From Solobacterium sp. (lineage in GTDB: Bacteria > Bacillota_I > Bacilli_A > Erysipelotrichales > Erysipelotrichaceae), in assembly GCA_024698805.1 (NCBI GenBank), contig JAILQT010000141.1, forward strand, positions 1-41,924: DNA of 41,924 nucleotides, given 5' to 3'. Below are positions 7,329-14,682 of this stretch, one piece after another. A model generated the notes under the pieces. That model had not been told where the DNA came from. It saw only the letters and a program-made list of their open reading frames with translations, and did not search any database. Position 1 is the stretch's first letter. The number at the start of each line of letters is the position of its first letter. Made by a program: the position numbers and the translations under genes.

Positions 7329-9563
7329 ATGGAAAACAGACTTCCGGAAAAGCTGGCACTTTTACGAAAGTATTACGGATATTCGCAGAGTGATATTGCG
7401 GATACGGTAGGCGTACCCGTTACCGAATATATGAAATGGGAGAACGGAAGTGCGATATGCACCATCTACCAGCTTCAGAAACTGGCAGACCTGTTTAAGA
7501 TCTCCCTGGACGCACTTGCGGACAATACCAAGAAGATCGCTGTCCCGGAAAAAGACATCAAGGATGACAGCGTCGATATCCCTTTTATGGACCAGGTCGG
7601 CAAAGGGGATCTGTCCGATACGCTGGCAAACATGAACGAAGCGATCGAACAGACAAGACTGTTCAGGACCGATACCCAGCCTGCCGCACAGGATGAGGAT
7701 ACCCTCTCGGATACGCGCCTGGTCGACACAGAAGGTTTCCAGGTGACGATGGTCAATGAGATCGTTGACGATCTGCAGACGGACAAGTATGAGATCGAAG
7801 ACAATGCCGAAGAGGAAGAGCCTAAGAAAAAAAGCTCCCTGCTTCTGTATCTGGCTGCTGCAGCTGTCATCGTACTGATCGCAGCTGTAGTCATGATGCT
7901 TTCCGACAAAAACGGTTCGACCGTGCAGATATCGGAAAAGAACAGATTCGCAGTCGGCGATACATATTCACTGTATGTGGATAATGACGGCTCATTGAAA
8001 GTCAGGGGACAGTTCAATCCCGCACAGACATTCTCGGATGTCGTGCAGGTCAGCGCATTCGGCTCGCATGCAGTCGGACTCAGAAACGACGGAACCGTCG
8101 TATCCTCGGCATCCAGCGAGGACCTGTCCTCCTGGGAAAAGGTGACGATGGTCGCGGCGGGACGTATGCATACCGCAGCACTGATGAGCGACGGGACAGT
8201 CGCCTGCGCGGGCGAGGAAGCCGCGTGCGCGGTGCGTGACTGGGAGAATATCAAGTCAGTCTATGCCGGCAGCGGGATCACGATCGGCATCGATGAAGAA
8301 GGAACGGTATTCACCTCACCTTCCACAGCGCCGGGAAACGGTGAAAAAGGCATCAAAACTGCCGCGGCAGGAAACGACCAGCTGATCCTTGTCAGGACAG
8401 ACGGGACAGCTGTGAGCTATGGCCTGAACGGGGCGGAGGCAGTCGATGTCAGCACATGGCAGAATATCACTTCTGTCTCATGCGGCAGCGGCATCGCAGC
8501 AGGCGTAACGTCCCTGCATACGATCAGCACAGCCGGCAATGAAGCTTACCAGACCGCATGTGCCACCTGGGCAGATGTCCGTTATGCGGATATAAACAAC
8601 AGTACCCTGGCAGCAGTCGACGGATCCGGCAAGGTCATAGGCATCGGCGAGAACAGCGGTCAGTACGACCAGTCTTCCGAACCTTCCGATCCTGCGGAGA
8701 CGGAAGAGCCCCAGACACAGCTCGCGGCTGTGCAGAACATTACCTGGAATACAACGACAGCCAATGTGGCGATCTACTGGGACGCTGTGGAAAATGCGGA
8801 TTATTACGAAGTATCCGTCAGCACGAGACCTGCCACAAGGATACCGAACATCGTTACAAACAGCACGAGCATACCGGTCAATGAACTGACGAACGGTGAG
8901 GAATACACGATCACGATCACGGCATATTCCGATGATGAGGCATACCTGCCCAGTGAACCGGCATCGGTACAGTTCGTGTACAACCTCGTGACGATCCAGC
9001 TGGACAGACCCGCAAATGTCACTTCCGAAGCGGATGAGGAAAGCTGGGCAGTCTCATGGGAGCCTGTAAACCACGCGGATTACTATACCGTTGTGCTGGA
9101 CGGCGGTGAAAGCCGTACGACAAATACGTTCGGCATCACCTACGATATGAAGGAATTCGGCTATGAGAACGAAACGGAACATACGATCGAGATCACAGCG
9201 CATTCCTATGACGAAAAGTACACTTCAAGTGAAACGCTGAGCACGACAGTCACATATTCCTATGCGGTCAGGAAATACAGCGTAACGCTTGTGTTCCGCT
9301 GCACGGACGGCAGTGCGATCGACTCCACGTCCACGACGGATATGCAGCTGGAACCCGGCTTCTACCTGCTGAGCGATTATGTGCCGGACGGCTATGTCCT
9401 CGCCGATGCAAGTGAAGATGAATTTGAGGTCGCAAGCGATCTGACGATGATGGTCCTCGTGGATCCCGAATATGTTCCGACACCGGAACCGGATGAGGAA
9501 CCTTCTGAAGAACCCGAGCCGGAAGTGACGCCATATGCTGAGGAGGAAGATCCGGATGAATAA
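7329..9563 (+). CDS. Transmembrane HTH (XRE-like) protein with RCC1-like repeats and two Fn3-like domains
   Basis: This 744-residue protein is a multi-domain fusion. Residues about 10-66 form an XRE/Cro-type helix-turn-helix (KYYGYSQSDIADTVGVPVTEY, WENG, LADLFKISLDAL). An acidic linker follows, then one membrane span near 169-192. The outside part begins with RCC1/ATS1-like repeats (about 208-444) in which a pattern like VTMVAAGRMHTAALMSDGTV recurs five or six times. Two Fn3-like domains follow (about 468-551 and 558-647, with WDAVENADYYEVSV and WEPVNHADYYTVVL). The protein ends in a beta-rich segment and a Pro/Glu-rich tail. The start at 7329 has GAGGAGG at 6 bases. The HTH-in/domain-out layout recalls RodZ or a one-component membrane sensor, but neither is shown. 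Its stop overlaps the next start by 8 bases. Confidence 0.85.
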   Translation: MENRLPEKLALLRKYYGYSQSDIADTVGVPVTEYMKWENGSAICTIYQLQKLADLFKISLDALADNTKKIAVPEKDIKDDSVDIPFMDQVGKGDLSDTLANMNEAIEQTRLFRTDTQPAAQDEDTLSDTRLVDTEGFQVTMVNEIVDDLQTDKYEIEDNAEEEEPKKKSSLLLYLAAAAVIVLIAAVVMMLSDKNGSTVQISEKNRFAVGDTYSLYVDNDGSLKVRGQFNPAQTFSDVVQVSAFGSHAVGLRNDGTVVSSASSEDLSSWEKVTMVAAGRMHTAALMSDGTVACAGEEAACAVRDWENIKSVYAGSGITIGIDEEGTVFTSPSTAPGNGEKGIKTAAAGNDQLILVRTDGTAVSYGLNGAEAVDVSTWQNITSVSCGSGIAAGVTSLHTISTAGNEAYQTACATWADVRYADINNSTLAAVDGSGKVIGIGENSGQYDQSSEPSDPAETEEPQTQLAAVQNITWNTTTANVAIYWDAVENADYYEVSVSTRPATRIPNIVTNSTSIPVNELTNGEEYTITITAYSDDEAYLPSEPASVQFVYNLVTIQLDRPANVTSEADEESWAVSWEPVNHADYYTVVLDGGESRTTNTFGITYDMKEFGYENETEHTIEITAHSYDEKYTSSETLSTTVTYSYAVRKYSVTLVFRCTDGSAIDSTSTTDMQLEPGFYLLSDYVPDGYVLADASEDEFEVASDLTMMVLVDPEYVPTPEPDEEPSEEPEPEVTPYAEEEDPDE

Positions 9564-9732
9564 AGTGTGGTATTACATGAAGCAGGACCGTCAGAAATAC
9601 GGCCCCTATACAGATTCGGAACTGGTCAGTCTGATCCGCGAAGGGATCCTTTCCGGAAGTGATTATATCTGGATGACCGGCCTTACGGGCTGGCTGAAGA
9701 TCTCCAATTCCATCTATTCATTCTATCTGTAA
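9556..9732 (+). CDS. Small GYF_2 (DUF4339) domain protein
   Basis: A 58-residue protein that is essentially one GYF_2 domain. Visible marks are VWYYM, GPYTDSELVSLI, and the closing pattern IWMTGLTGWLKI. GYF-type domains bind proline-rich peptides in eukaryotes; bacterial GYF_2 domains are often found in membrane-associated proteins, with unclear ligands. The start at 9556 has GAGGAGG upstream and lies 8 bases inside the preceding gene, so translation is probably coupled to the HTH/RCC1 protein, which itself ends in a Pro/Glu-rich tail. There is no signal peptide or membrane segment, so it should be cytoplasmic. Confidence 0.82.
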   Translation: MNKVWYYMKQDRQKYGPYTDSELVSLIREGILSGSDYIWMTGLTGWLKISNSIYSFYL

Positions 9733-9737
9733 CGAAT

Positions 9738-9781
9738 AAAGCTGTGCATCTCCCCGTTATACAGGGGACGCACAGCTTTTT
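9738..9781. terminator. Bidirectional terminator between the GYF_2 gene and the Rpn-like pseudogene
   Basis: Arms AAAGCTGTGC and GCACAGCTTT enclose an inner TCCCC/GGGGA stem. T-tracts flank both sides, so it can serve the two converging genes. Confidence 0.8.
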
Positions 9782-9789
9782 CATATCCG

Positions 9790-10685
9790 TCAGGCTGGCT
9801 GTGATTCATCAATGATCTTCTGCACAGCCGCAGACGGCATATGCATGAATTTTGCGATCTGTTCGGCAGGGATACCGTCCCGGAAGTTCTGAAGGATCAG
9901 TGACCGTTCTTTTTCGGCTTTGCCTTCCTGTCTTCCTTTTCGTCTTCCTTCCCGTCTTCCTTCCCGTCTTCCTTTTTTCCTCGCATCCATTCTTTCCTCT
10001 TCAATGTGCATGGAAAGGCTCATATAGTTCCTCCTTACGATCTCATCTTCTTTCATCTTCTGTACGGCTCTGTCGATATAATCGCACAGTTGGTCATCCA
10101 CTTCAATGCCATTGACATAATCCAAAAACGCCTTCAGTTCATCGCTTACAGGTCCTTTCCTGCCTTTTGCATTCAGGAAGACCGTCCTTCTGCCGTCATT
10201 GAACCAGCCCCCTGTAAGTGCAGTATTCCCGGGCCGGGAATCATATACATACCTGTGCCGTCTGAACGGGTCGAACCTGCAGATGCAGATGACGATCACT
10301 TCAGGAACGCAGTACTCTTCTGTACCCTTCGGCAGTAGCCCGCTGTCGATATTGGAACCGTAAATGCGCATCCTGCCGCACAGGCATTTCCTCCATGCAT
10401 TCTGCATCTCGACAGCGATGATCCTGCCGCTTTTCGTCCGCAGCAGGATATCCAGTGCATTTTCCTGAATACCCCGGATTCCCCCTGCAGGACCTCATGC
10501 CCGATGACGGTGAATTCCTCATCCTTCAGCTCCGGTATGATCCTTTTCAGCAGTTCTTCCGTAATATCCGGATGGTGCCTCAGGACATACTGGAAGACGA
10601 AGTTATCCGTAAAGCCCGCATACTGCCATCTCTGTTCATGCGAAGGCGTTTTTATGTTACCCGGCATCCGTATCATCTTTGCCAT
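9790..10685 (-). pseudogene. Rpn/YhgA-like PD-(D/E)XK nuclease family gene, frameshifted
   Basis: Two minus-strand frames together make one Rpn-family (PDDEXK_2, 'putative transposase') protein. The first, from the ATG at 10685 (GAGGGGG at 8 bases), encodes the N-terminal region (FTDNFVFQYVLRHHPDITEELL). It runs out of frame at a run of five G (plus 10481-10485). Continuing in the -1 frame gives GIRGIQENALDILLRTKSG and IIAVEMQNAW, the family's catalytic D...ExQ pattern. With one extra G the gene would be exactly 299 codons including the stop. The C-terminus has the typical basic repeats (RREGRREGRRKGR) and a small terminal helix-turn-helix-like segment. Causes could be a true mutation, a slippage-switchable tract, -1 ribosomal frameshifting or a base-call error. 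No terminal inverted repeats were seen. Confidence 0.8.
9930..9977 (-). repeat. Four tandem 12-bp units encoding the basic tail of the Rpn-like protein
   Basis: On the plus strand GTCTTCCTTCCC or close variants repeat four times in phase with codons, giving G-R-R/K-E/K units. Unit number could change without altering the frame. Confidence 0.7.
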
Positions 10686-10733
10686 ATCACGTACCCCCTC
10701 TGCCTATATGTTGTCCCGCAGATCACAGAAGAC

Positions 10734-10763
10734 AAAAAAAATCATTCAGATGTCTCTGAATGA
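10734..10763 (-). terminator. Terminator of the ydcF-like gene
   Basis: On the minus strand TCATTCAGA and TCTGAATGA (4-base loop) are followed by eight T. It begins about 10 bases after the stop. Confidence 0.85.
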
Positions 10764-10772
10764 CAGATCTCA

Positions 10773-11774
10773 CTAATGTGTCAGGAGGAACCAGACCGCA
10801 CCGCCCGAAGCGATGCAGAGCAGGGTATACGGCAGGATATAGTTGATGACAAGCGCTGCGTATTCACGGATCATCGCGCTTGGCCAGTAGTAGAAGGCTA
10901 TCCTTGAGCCGATGCCTGTCAGCGGGAAGGAGAGCTTTCTTGAATACAGCATGGCACGGAGCACATGATAACTGGATGTGACGAGGGCGGTGAGCTTCCT
11001 TCCCTTGCGGCTGAAGATGATCTCCTTTGAATTCTGCAGGTTCTCAAAGGTATCTGACGATCTGTCTTCAAGCAGGATGTCATTCTCCCGGATACCGTTT
11101 TCCAGCAGATAGTTTTTCATTGCCTGCGCTTCGGAGATCTTCTCGTCGCTGCCCTTACCGCCGGAAACGATGATCCTGCAGAGGGACATGGAGTTCTCAT
11201 ATACCTGTATGGCTTTGTCCAGCCTGTCCGCCAGAAGCTTCGTTACTTTTTCACCGCCCGCAAGTCCGGCCCCGAGTACGATCACATAGTCATAGTCGAT
11301 GCGCCTCGGGAGGATGCCGATCAGCAGCGAGTAGAACATGAAAGCAAGGAACACCATGGAGATATAGAACACGGCATAGCCGCATGCGAACAGAAGGAAC
11401 AGCTGCCATCTTTCCAGATCAGACGCATGGAAGAAGGCTGCGATCAGGAATATCTCGCCTGCGAAGATCAGGATGCCGAACAGCATCGATAAGAGGTTCG
11501 GTATGCGAAGACCCTCTTTCCTGATCATTGTGAACCCGTTGAGGATCAGCAGGAACGGCACAACGAGGACGAAGAATTCGATGATCATCGCCAGCGGTAT
11601 ATAAACAGCCGGAGAAGGCCGGGTATGCACAAGGAAGATCGCCGTCATCACAAGGGCATTCAGAAAATAGACGCCGTTCCGGAACCTTCTCCTGTCAATG
11701 AGCAGCGAGATCACAAAGAGCAGCCATGAACCGCCTGCCAGTGCGGTATACAGATACTGTAAGGGAATATGCAT
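10773..11774 (-). CDS. YdcF/SanA-family (DUF218) membrane protein
   Basis: A 333-residue protein with an N-terminal block of about five membrane spans, a DUF218 domain (about 165-300) and a final hydrophobic segment. DUF218 marks are YDYVIVLGAGLAGGE, IIVSGGKGSDEKISEAQAM and ILLEDRSSDTFENLQNS, followed by LVTSSYHVLRA. The family is linked to envelope functions (SanA and ElyC in E. coli), but the reaction is not settled. The start at 11774 has no Shine-Dalgarno sequence. A perfect TATAAT lies only 6 bases upstream of the ATG, suggesting a leaderless or near-leaderless mRNA. It diverges from the cysS T-box leader. Confidence 0.88.
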   Translation of the reverse strand: MHIPLQYLYTALAGGSWLLFVISLLIDRRRFRNGVYFLNALVMTAIFLVHTRPSPAVYIPLAMIIEFFVLVVPFLLILNGFTMIRKEGLRIPNLLSMLFGILIFAGEIFLIAAFFHASDLERWQLFLLFACGYAVFYISMVFLAFMFYSLLIGILPRRIDYDYVIVLGAGLAGGEKVTKLLADRLDKAIQVYENSMSLCRIIVSGGKGSDEKISEAQAMKNYLLENGIRENDILLEDRSSDTFENLQNSKEIIFSRKGRKLTALVTSSYHVLRAMLYSRKLSFPLTGIGSRIAFYYWPSAMIREYAALVINYILPYTLLCIASGGAVWFLLTH

Positions 11775-11780
11775 GGTTCA

Positions 11781-11786
11781 ATTATA
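11781..11786 (-). promoter_or_regulatory. -10 box of the ydcF-like gene, 6 bases before the ATG
   Basis: Perfect TATAAT on the minus strand. The best -35 candidate, TTCATC at 16 bases, is weak. The predicted transcript start falls at or next to the ATG. Confidence 0.45.
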
Positions 11787-11849
11787 AGGGAAAAACAGAA
11801 AAGATGAACTTTTTCGCAGATACTTGCAGCTTTTTGCGTTATACTGTTG

Positions 11850-12053
11850 GAAACCGCAGATCGGAAAAGAACCCTGCCATACCGGTCAAAGAGAGGAATG
11901 CATACGGTGCGAGCGTTCCGGCAGATGGCGGCAGGGAAATGCATCCGGGAGGGACTCCCCGATAAGTAGGGGAGGACGGCAGCCGCGTTACAGGCTCAGA
12001 GTAAATGAAAAGTGGAACCGCGCTGTGCGTCTTTTTGCAGGAGCGTTTTTTTA
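11850..12053 (+). promoter_or_regulatory. T-box leader (tRNA-Cys sensing) of the cysS operon
   Basis: The canonical T-box AAGTGGAACCGCG lies at 12010-12022. Stem I is supported by CCCTGCC (11872-11878) pairing with GGCAGGG (11930-11936), with the lower pair CGGA/TCCG. The specifier loop then holds TGC at 11940-11942, a Cys codon followed by A as is usual. GGTGCGAG at about 11906-11913 matches the distal stem I loop of many T-boxes. A terminator candidate (CGCT...AGCG, then seven T at 12046-12052) overlaps the antiterminator. Uncharged tRNA-Cys should allow read-through into cysS. A TATACT -10 candidate lies at 11840-11845. Confidence 0.88.
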
Positions 12054-12066
12054 TTGGGAGGCGAAT

Positions 12067-13401
12067 ATGATCAGACTTTATAATTCCAGGACACTGAAAA
12101 CGGAAGAATTCAAACCGATCCGTGAAGGACATGTGGATATGTATGTATGCGGACCTACCGTATACAATCATGCGCATATCGGCAATGCCAGGCCGATGAT
12201 CGTCTTTGATGTCCTTAAGAGGCTGTTTGAGGCAGAGGGCTACACCGTTACCTATGTATCCAACTTTACCGATGTGGATGACAAGATCATCAACAGGGCG
12301 ATCGAAGAAAACACGACCGAGTCTGCTGTAGCTGAGACGTATATCGAAGCGTACCAGAATGTCAGGAAGATGCTGAATACGGAACTTCCCGATATTACGC
12401 CGCGCGTAACGGAAACGATGGACCAGATCATCGATTTCATCGATGCGCTTGTTAAGAAAGGCAATGCGTATGTGACAGGGGATGACGTCTATTTCTCGGT
12501 CGATTCCGTAGCTACATACGGCGAGATCTCGCATCAGAAGCTGGAAGAGCTGGAAGCAGGCGCCAGGATCGAAACGAATGACCAGAAAAAGAATCCGTAT
12601 GACTTTGTGCTCTGGAAGAAGACAGACAAAGGCATCAAGTGGGACAGCCCGTGGGGCGAAGGAAGACCCGGCTGGCATACCGAATGCGTCGTTATGATCA
12701 ATAACAACCTCGGCAGCAGGATCGACATCCACGGCGGCGGAATGGATCTGAAGTTCCCGCATCATGAGAATGAAGCAGCTCAGCAGGAAGCCCTGAACGG
12801 CAACCCGCTTGCCAATTACTGGATCCATAACGCAATGGTCAATATCGACGGGATCAAGATGTCCAAGTCCCTTGGCAATATCCGCTGGGCAAAGGATGTC
12901 GTCAATACGCTTGGCGTCAATCTGACCAGATGGCTCGTATCATCCGTCCATTACAGGAAAGAACTCAATTTCAGCGATGATACGATCGAGACGGCACGCA
13001 AGGAAATGAACAAGGTGCTGACGCCGCTCCGCCAGGCATCCGTCAAATCACAGCTTGCAGGTTATGAAGCGTCCGATGCGTATGACGAGGCTTCCTTCAG
13101 GGAATTCCTTGACCAGCTGGATGATGATATGAATACGCCCAACGCATATACCGTGATCTTTGAGACAGTCAAGAAGATCAACCAGGCGATGCGCACAAGG
13201 GAACCGGACTGGGCCCGGATCAGCCTGTACAGGAATGCAGTCCTCCGCATGCTGGGAATACTCGGCATCGTACCTGAAGAGGTCACAGTCACGGATGAAG
13301 ACAGGGAACTGTTCAGCGGCTGGAACCAGGCAAAGCAGGACAAGGACTTTGACAGAGCTGACCAGTTCCGTGCAAAGCTGATCGAAAGAGGTATCCTGTA
13401 A
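12067..13401 (+). CDS. cysS: Cysteinyl-tRNA synthetase
   Basis: Class I CysRS, 444 residues, slightly shorter than typical. It charges tRNA-Cys with cysteine. The zinc and active-site start is YVCGPTVYNHAHIGNARP with Cys28 and the HIGN form of HIGH at 37-40. WHTECVVM supplies another zinc Cys, and IHGGGMDLKFPHHENE is the conserved zinc and substrate region. KMSKS lies near residue 264. The start at 12067 has GGGAGG at 5 bases. The open frame extends upstream to 11824 only because it runs through the T-box RNA, which is not coding. It forms an operon with mrnC (adjacent, no gap) and rlmB. Confidence 0.97.
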   Translation: MIRLYNSRTLKTEEFKPIREGHVDMYVCGPTVYNHAHIGNARPMIVFDVLKRLFEAEGYTVTYVSNFTDVDDKIINRAIEENTTESAVAETYIEAYQNVRKMLNTELPDITPRVTETMDQIIDFIDALVKKGNAYVTGDDVYFSVDSVATYGEISHQKLEELEAGARIETNDQKKNPYDFVLWKKTDKGIKWDSPWGEGRPGWHTECVVMINNNLGSRIDIHGGGMDLKFPHHENEAAQQEALNGNPLANYWIHNAMVNIDGIKMSKSLGNIRWAKDVVNTLGVNLTRWLVSSVHYRKELNFSDDTIETARKEMNKVLTPLRQASVKSQLAGYEASDAYDEASFREFLDQLDDDMNTPNAYTVIFETVKKINQAMRTREPDWARISLYRNAVLRMLGILGIVPEEVTVTDEDRELFSGWNQAKQDKDFDRADQFRAKLIERGIL

Positions 13402-13788
13402 ATGAAGACTTCCGAATGTTCCGGAAGAACACTGGCCTTTCTGGGAGATGCCGCATGGTCCCTCATCGTCCGCGAATACCTTGTGGAAAACGGCGACAGC
13501 AGGGGAAAAGACCTGCAGCAGCACAGCACGGGATTTGTCAGCGCAAAAGCACAGGCGGCGTTCTATGCAGCCCTGCATGAGGAAGGTTTCTTTACACAGG
13601 AGGAAGAAGATCTTTTCCGCAGGGGGAGGAATGCCAATGCCGGTTCGATACCGCATCACACGGATGTGCAGACATACAGGATGTCCACAGGGTTTGAAGC
13701 ACTGATCGGCGGACTGCAGCTTGAGAAAAAACAGGACAGGATCCGGGAGATCTTTGAAAAGGTCCTCCGGACAGAGGTGACAGTATGA
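13402..13788 (+). CDS. mrnC: Mini-ribonuclease III
   Basis: Mini-III, 128 residues: an RNase III catalytic domain without the double-strand RNA-binding domain. It matures 23S rRNA ends in Bacillota. The acidic signature LAFLGDAAWSLIVREYL holds the catalytic Asp. FVSAKAQAAFYAAL, FRRGRNANAGSIP and TDVQTYRMSTGFEALIGGL are family blocks, and the last holds the second catalytic Glu. It begins at the base after the cysS stop and its end overlaps the rlmB start by 4 bases, the conserved cysS-mrnC-rlmB order. Confidence 0.96.
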   Translation: MKTSECSGRTLAFLGDAAWSLIVREYLVENGDSRGKDLQQHSTGFVSAKAQAAFYAALHEEGFFTQEEEDLFRRGRNANAGSIPHHTDVQTYRMSTGFEALIGGLQLEKKQDRIREIFEKVLRTEVTV

Positions 13789-14498
13789 CACAGTGGATGT
13801 ACGGGAAGAATGTTGTTAAAGAGATCCTGAAGGGGGATGAAAAGGTCCTCTGTGTAGCCGTCGTCAATCTGAATGACGAGATCGCCCAGGCTGCGAAAAA
13901 AGCCGGCATCCGCATCCGGCAGATGGACAGGAAGGCACTGACAAAGCTGACCGGTACAGACAGGCACCAGGGTGTGGCTGCAGAGATCGAAGAGGTCAGG
14001 CTCTATTCCGTAGAGGAACTGATCAGGGATGTCCGGCCTGACAGGGGCCTTCTGATCATGCTGGATGAACTGGAGGATCCGCATAACCTCGGCGCGGTGC
14101 TCAGGACTGCGGATGCGGTCGGGGCAGACGGCGTCATATTCAAAAAGACGCATTCCGTAGGGCTTACGCCGACTGTCGCAAAGGTCAGCGCAGGCGCCGT
14201 GAAAACAGTCCGGTGCGCAGCGGTGACGAATCTCTCCAGGACACTGGAAGAACTGAAGAAAAAAGGCTGGTGGGCAGTCGCGGCCGACATGGACGGAAAA
14301 GACTACCGCATGCTGGATTATGATTTCAATACAGTCCTGATCATCGGCAATGAAGGCAAGGGTATCTCCAGGCTGCTGATGGAGAAATGCGACCATGTGA
14401 TCTCGCTTCCGATGACAGGGAAGATCACGTCGCTGAACGCATCTGTCAGCGCCGGCATACTGATGTATGAGATCTATTCAAAAAGGAATCCGGTCTGA
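13785..14498 (+). CDS. rlmB: 23S rRNA 2'-O-ribose methyltransferase, RlmB/TrmH (SPOUT) family
   Basis: A 237-residue SPOUT methyltransferase that methylates a ribose 2'-OH using S-adenosylmethionine. By family and position the likely target is the RlmB site (G2251 in E. coli numbering). The N-terminal substrate-binding domain contains the typical DRHQGVAAE. The knotted catalytic domain shows LDELEDPHNLGAVLRTADA (motif 1, with the catalytic Asn-x-x-Arg region), LIIGNEGKGIS (motif 2) and SLNASVSAGILMYE (motif 3). It is third in the T-box-controlled operon, followed by a terminator. Confidence 0.93.
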   Translation: MTQWMYGKNVVKEILKGDEKVLCVAVVNLNDEIAQAAKKAGIRIRQMDRKALTKLTGTDRHQGVAAEIEEVRLYSVEELIRDVRPDRGLLIMLDELEDPHNLGAVLRTADAVGADGVIFKKTHSVGLTPTVAKVSAGAVKTVRCAAVTNLSRTLEELKKKGWWAVAADMDGKDYRMLDYDFNTVLIIGNEGKGISRLLMEKCDHVISLPMTGKITSLNASVSAGILMYEIYSKRNPV

Positions 14499-14516
14499 TA
14501 CCGGGACGATACAGGC

Positions 14517-14541
14517 AGCCCGTCGTGAAAGACGGGCTTTT
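14517..14541 (+). terminator. Terminator of the cysS-mrnC-rlmB operon
   Basis: AGCCCGTC and GACGGGCT, 6-base loop, followed by a T-tract; 19 bases after the rlmB stop. Confidence 0.87.
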
Positions 14542-14682
14542 CTGTATGCAGCTGCTTCATGCAGAAATGATGCGTATTCCGCGGTACAATGATAAAATTA
14601 CATAACATGAGACCATGTTTTCTGCTATCTTAATATATACACGAATACGTATTTTTATATCGATAATCCGGAGGGCAAACCG

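Noticed and set aside
9790-10763. Complete transposable element around the Rpn-like gene
   Set aside because: No terminal inverted repeats or target duplication; the hairpins on both sides are ordinary terminators of neighbouring genes.
11824-12066. 81-codon N-terminal extension of CysS
   Set aside because: It would translate the T-box RNA; CysRS starts normally at 12067 with a good ribosome binding site.
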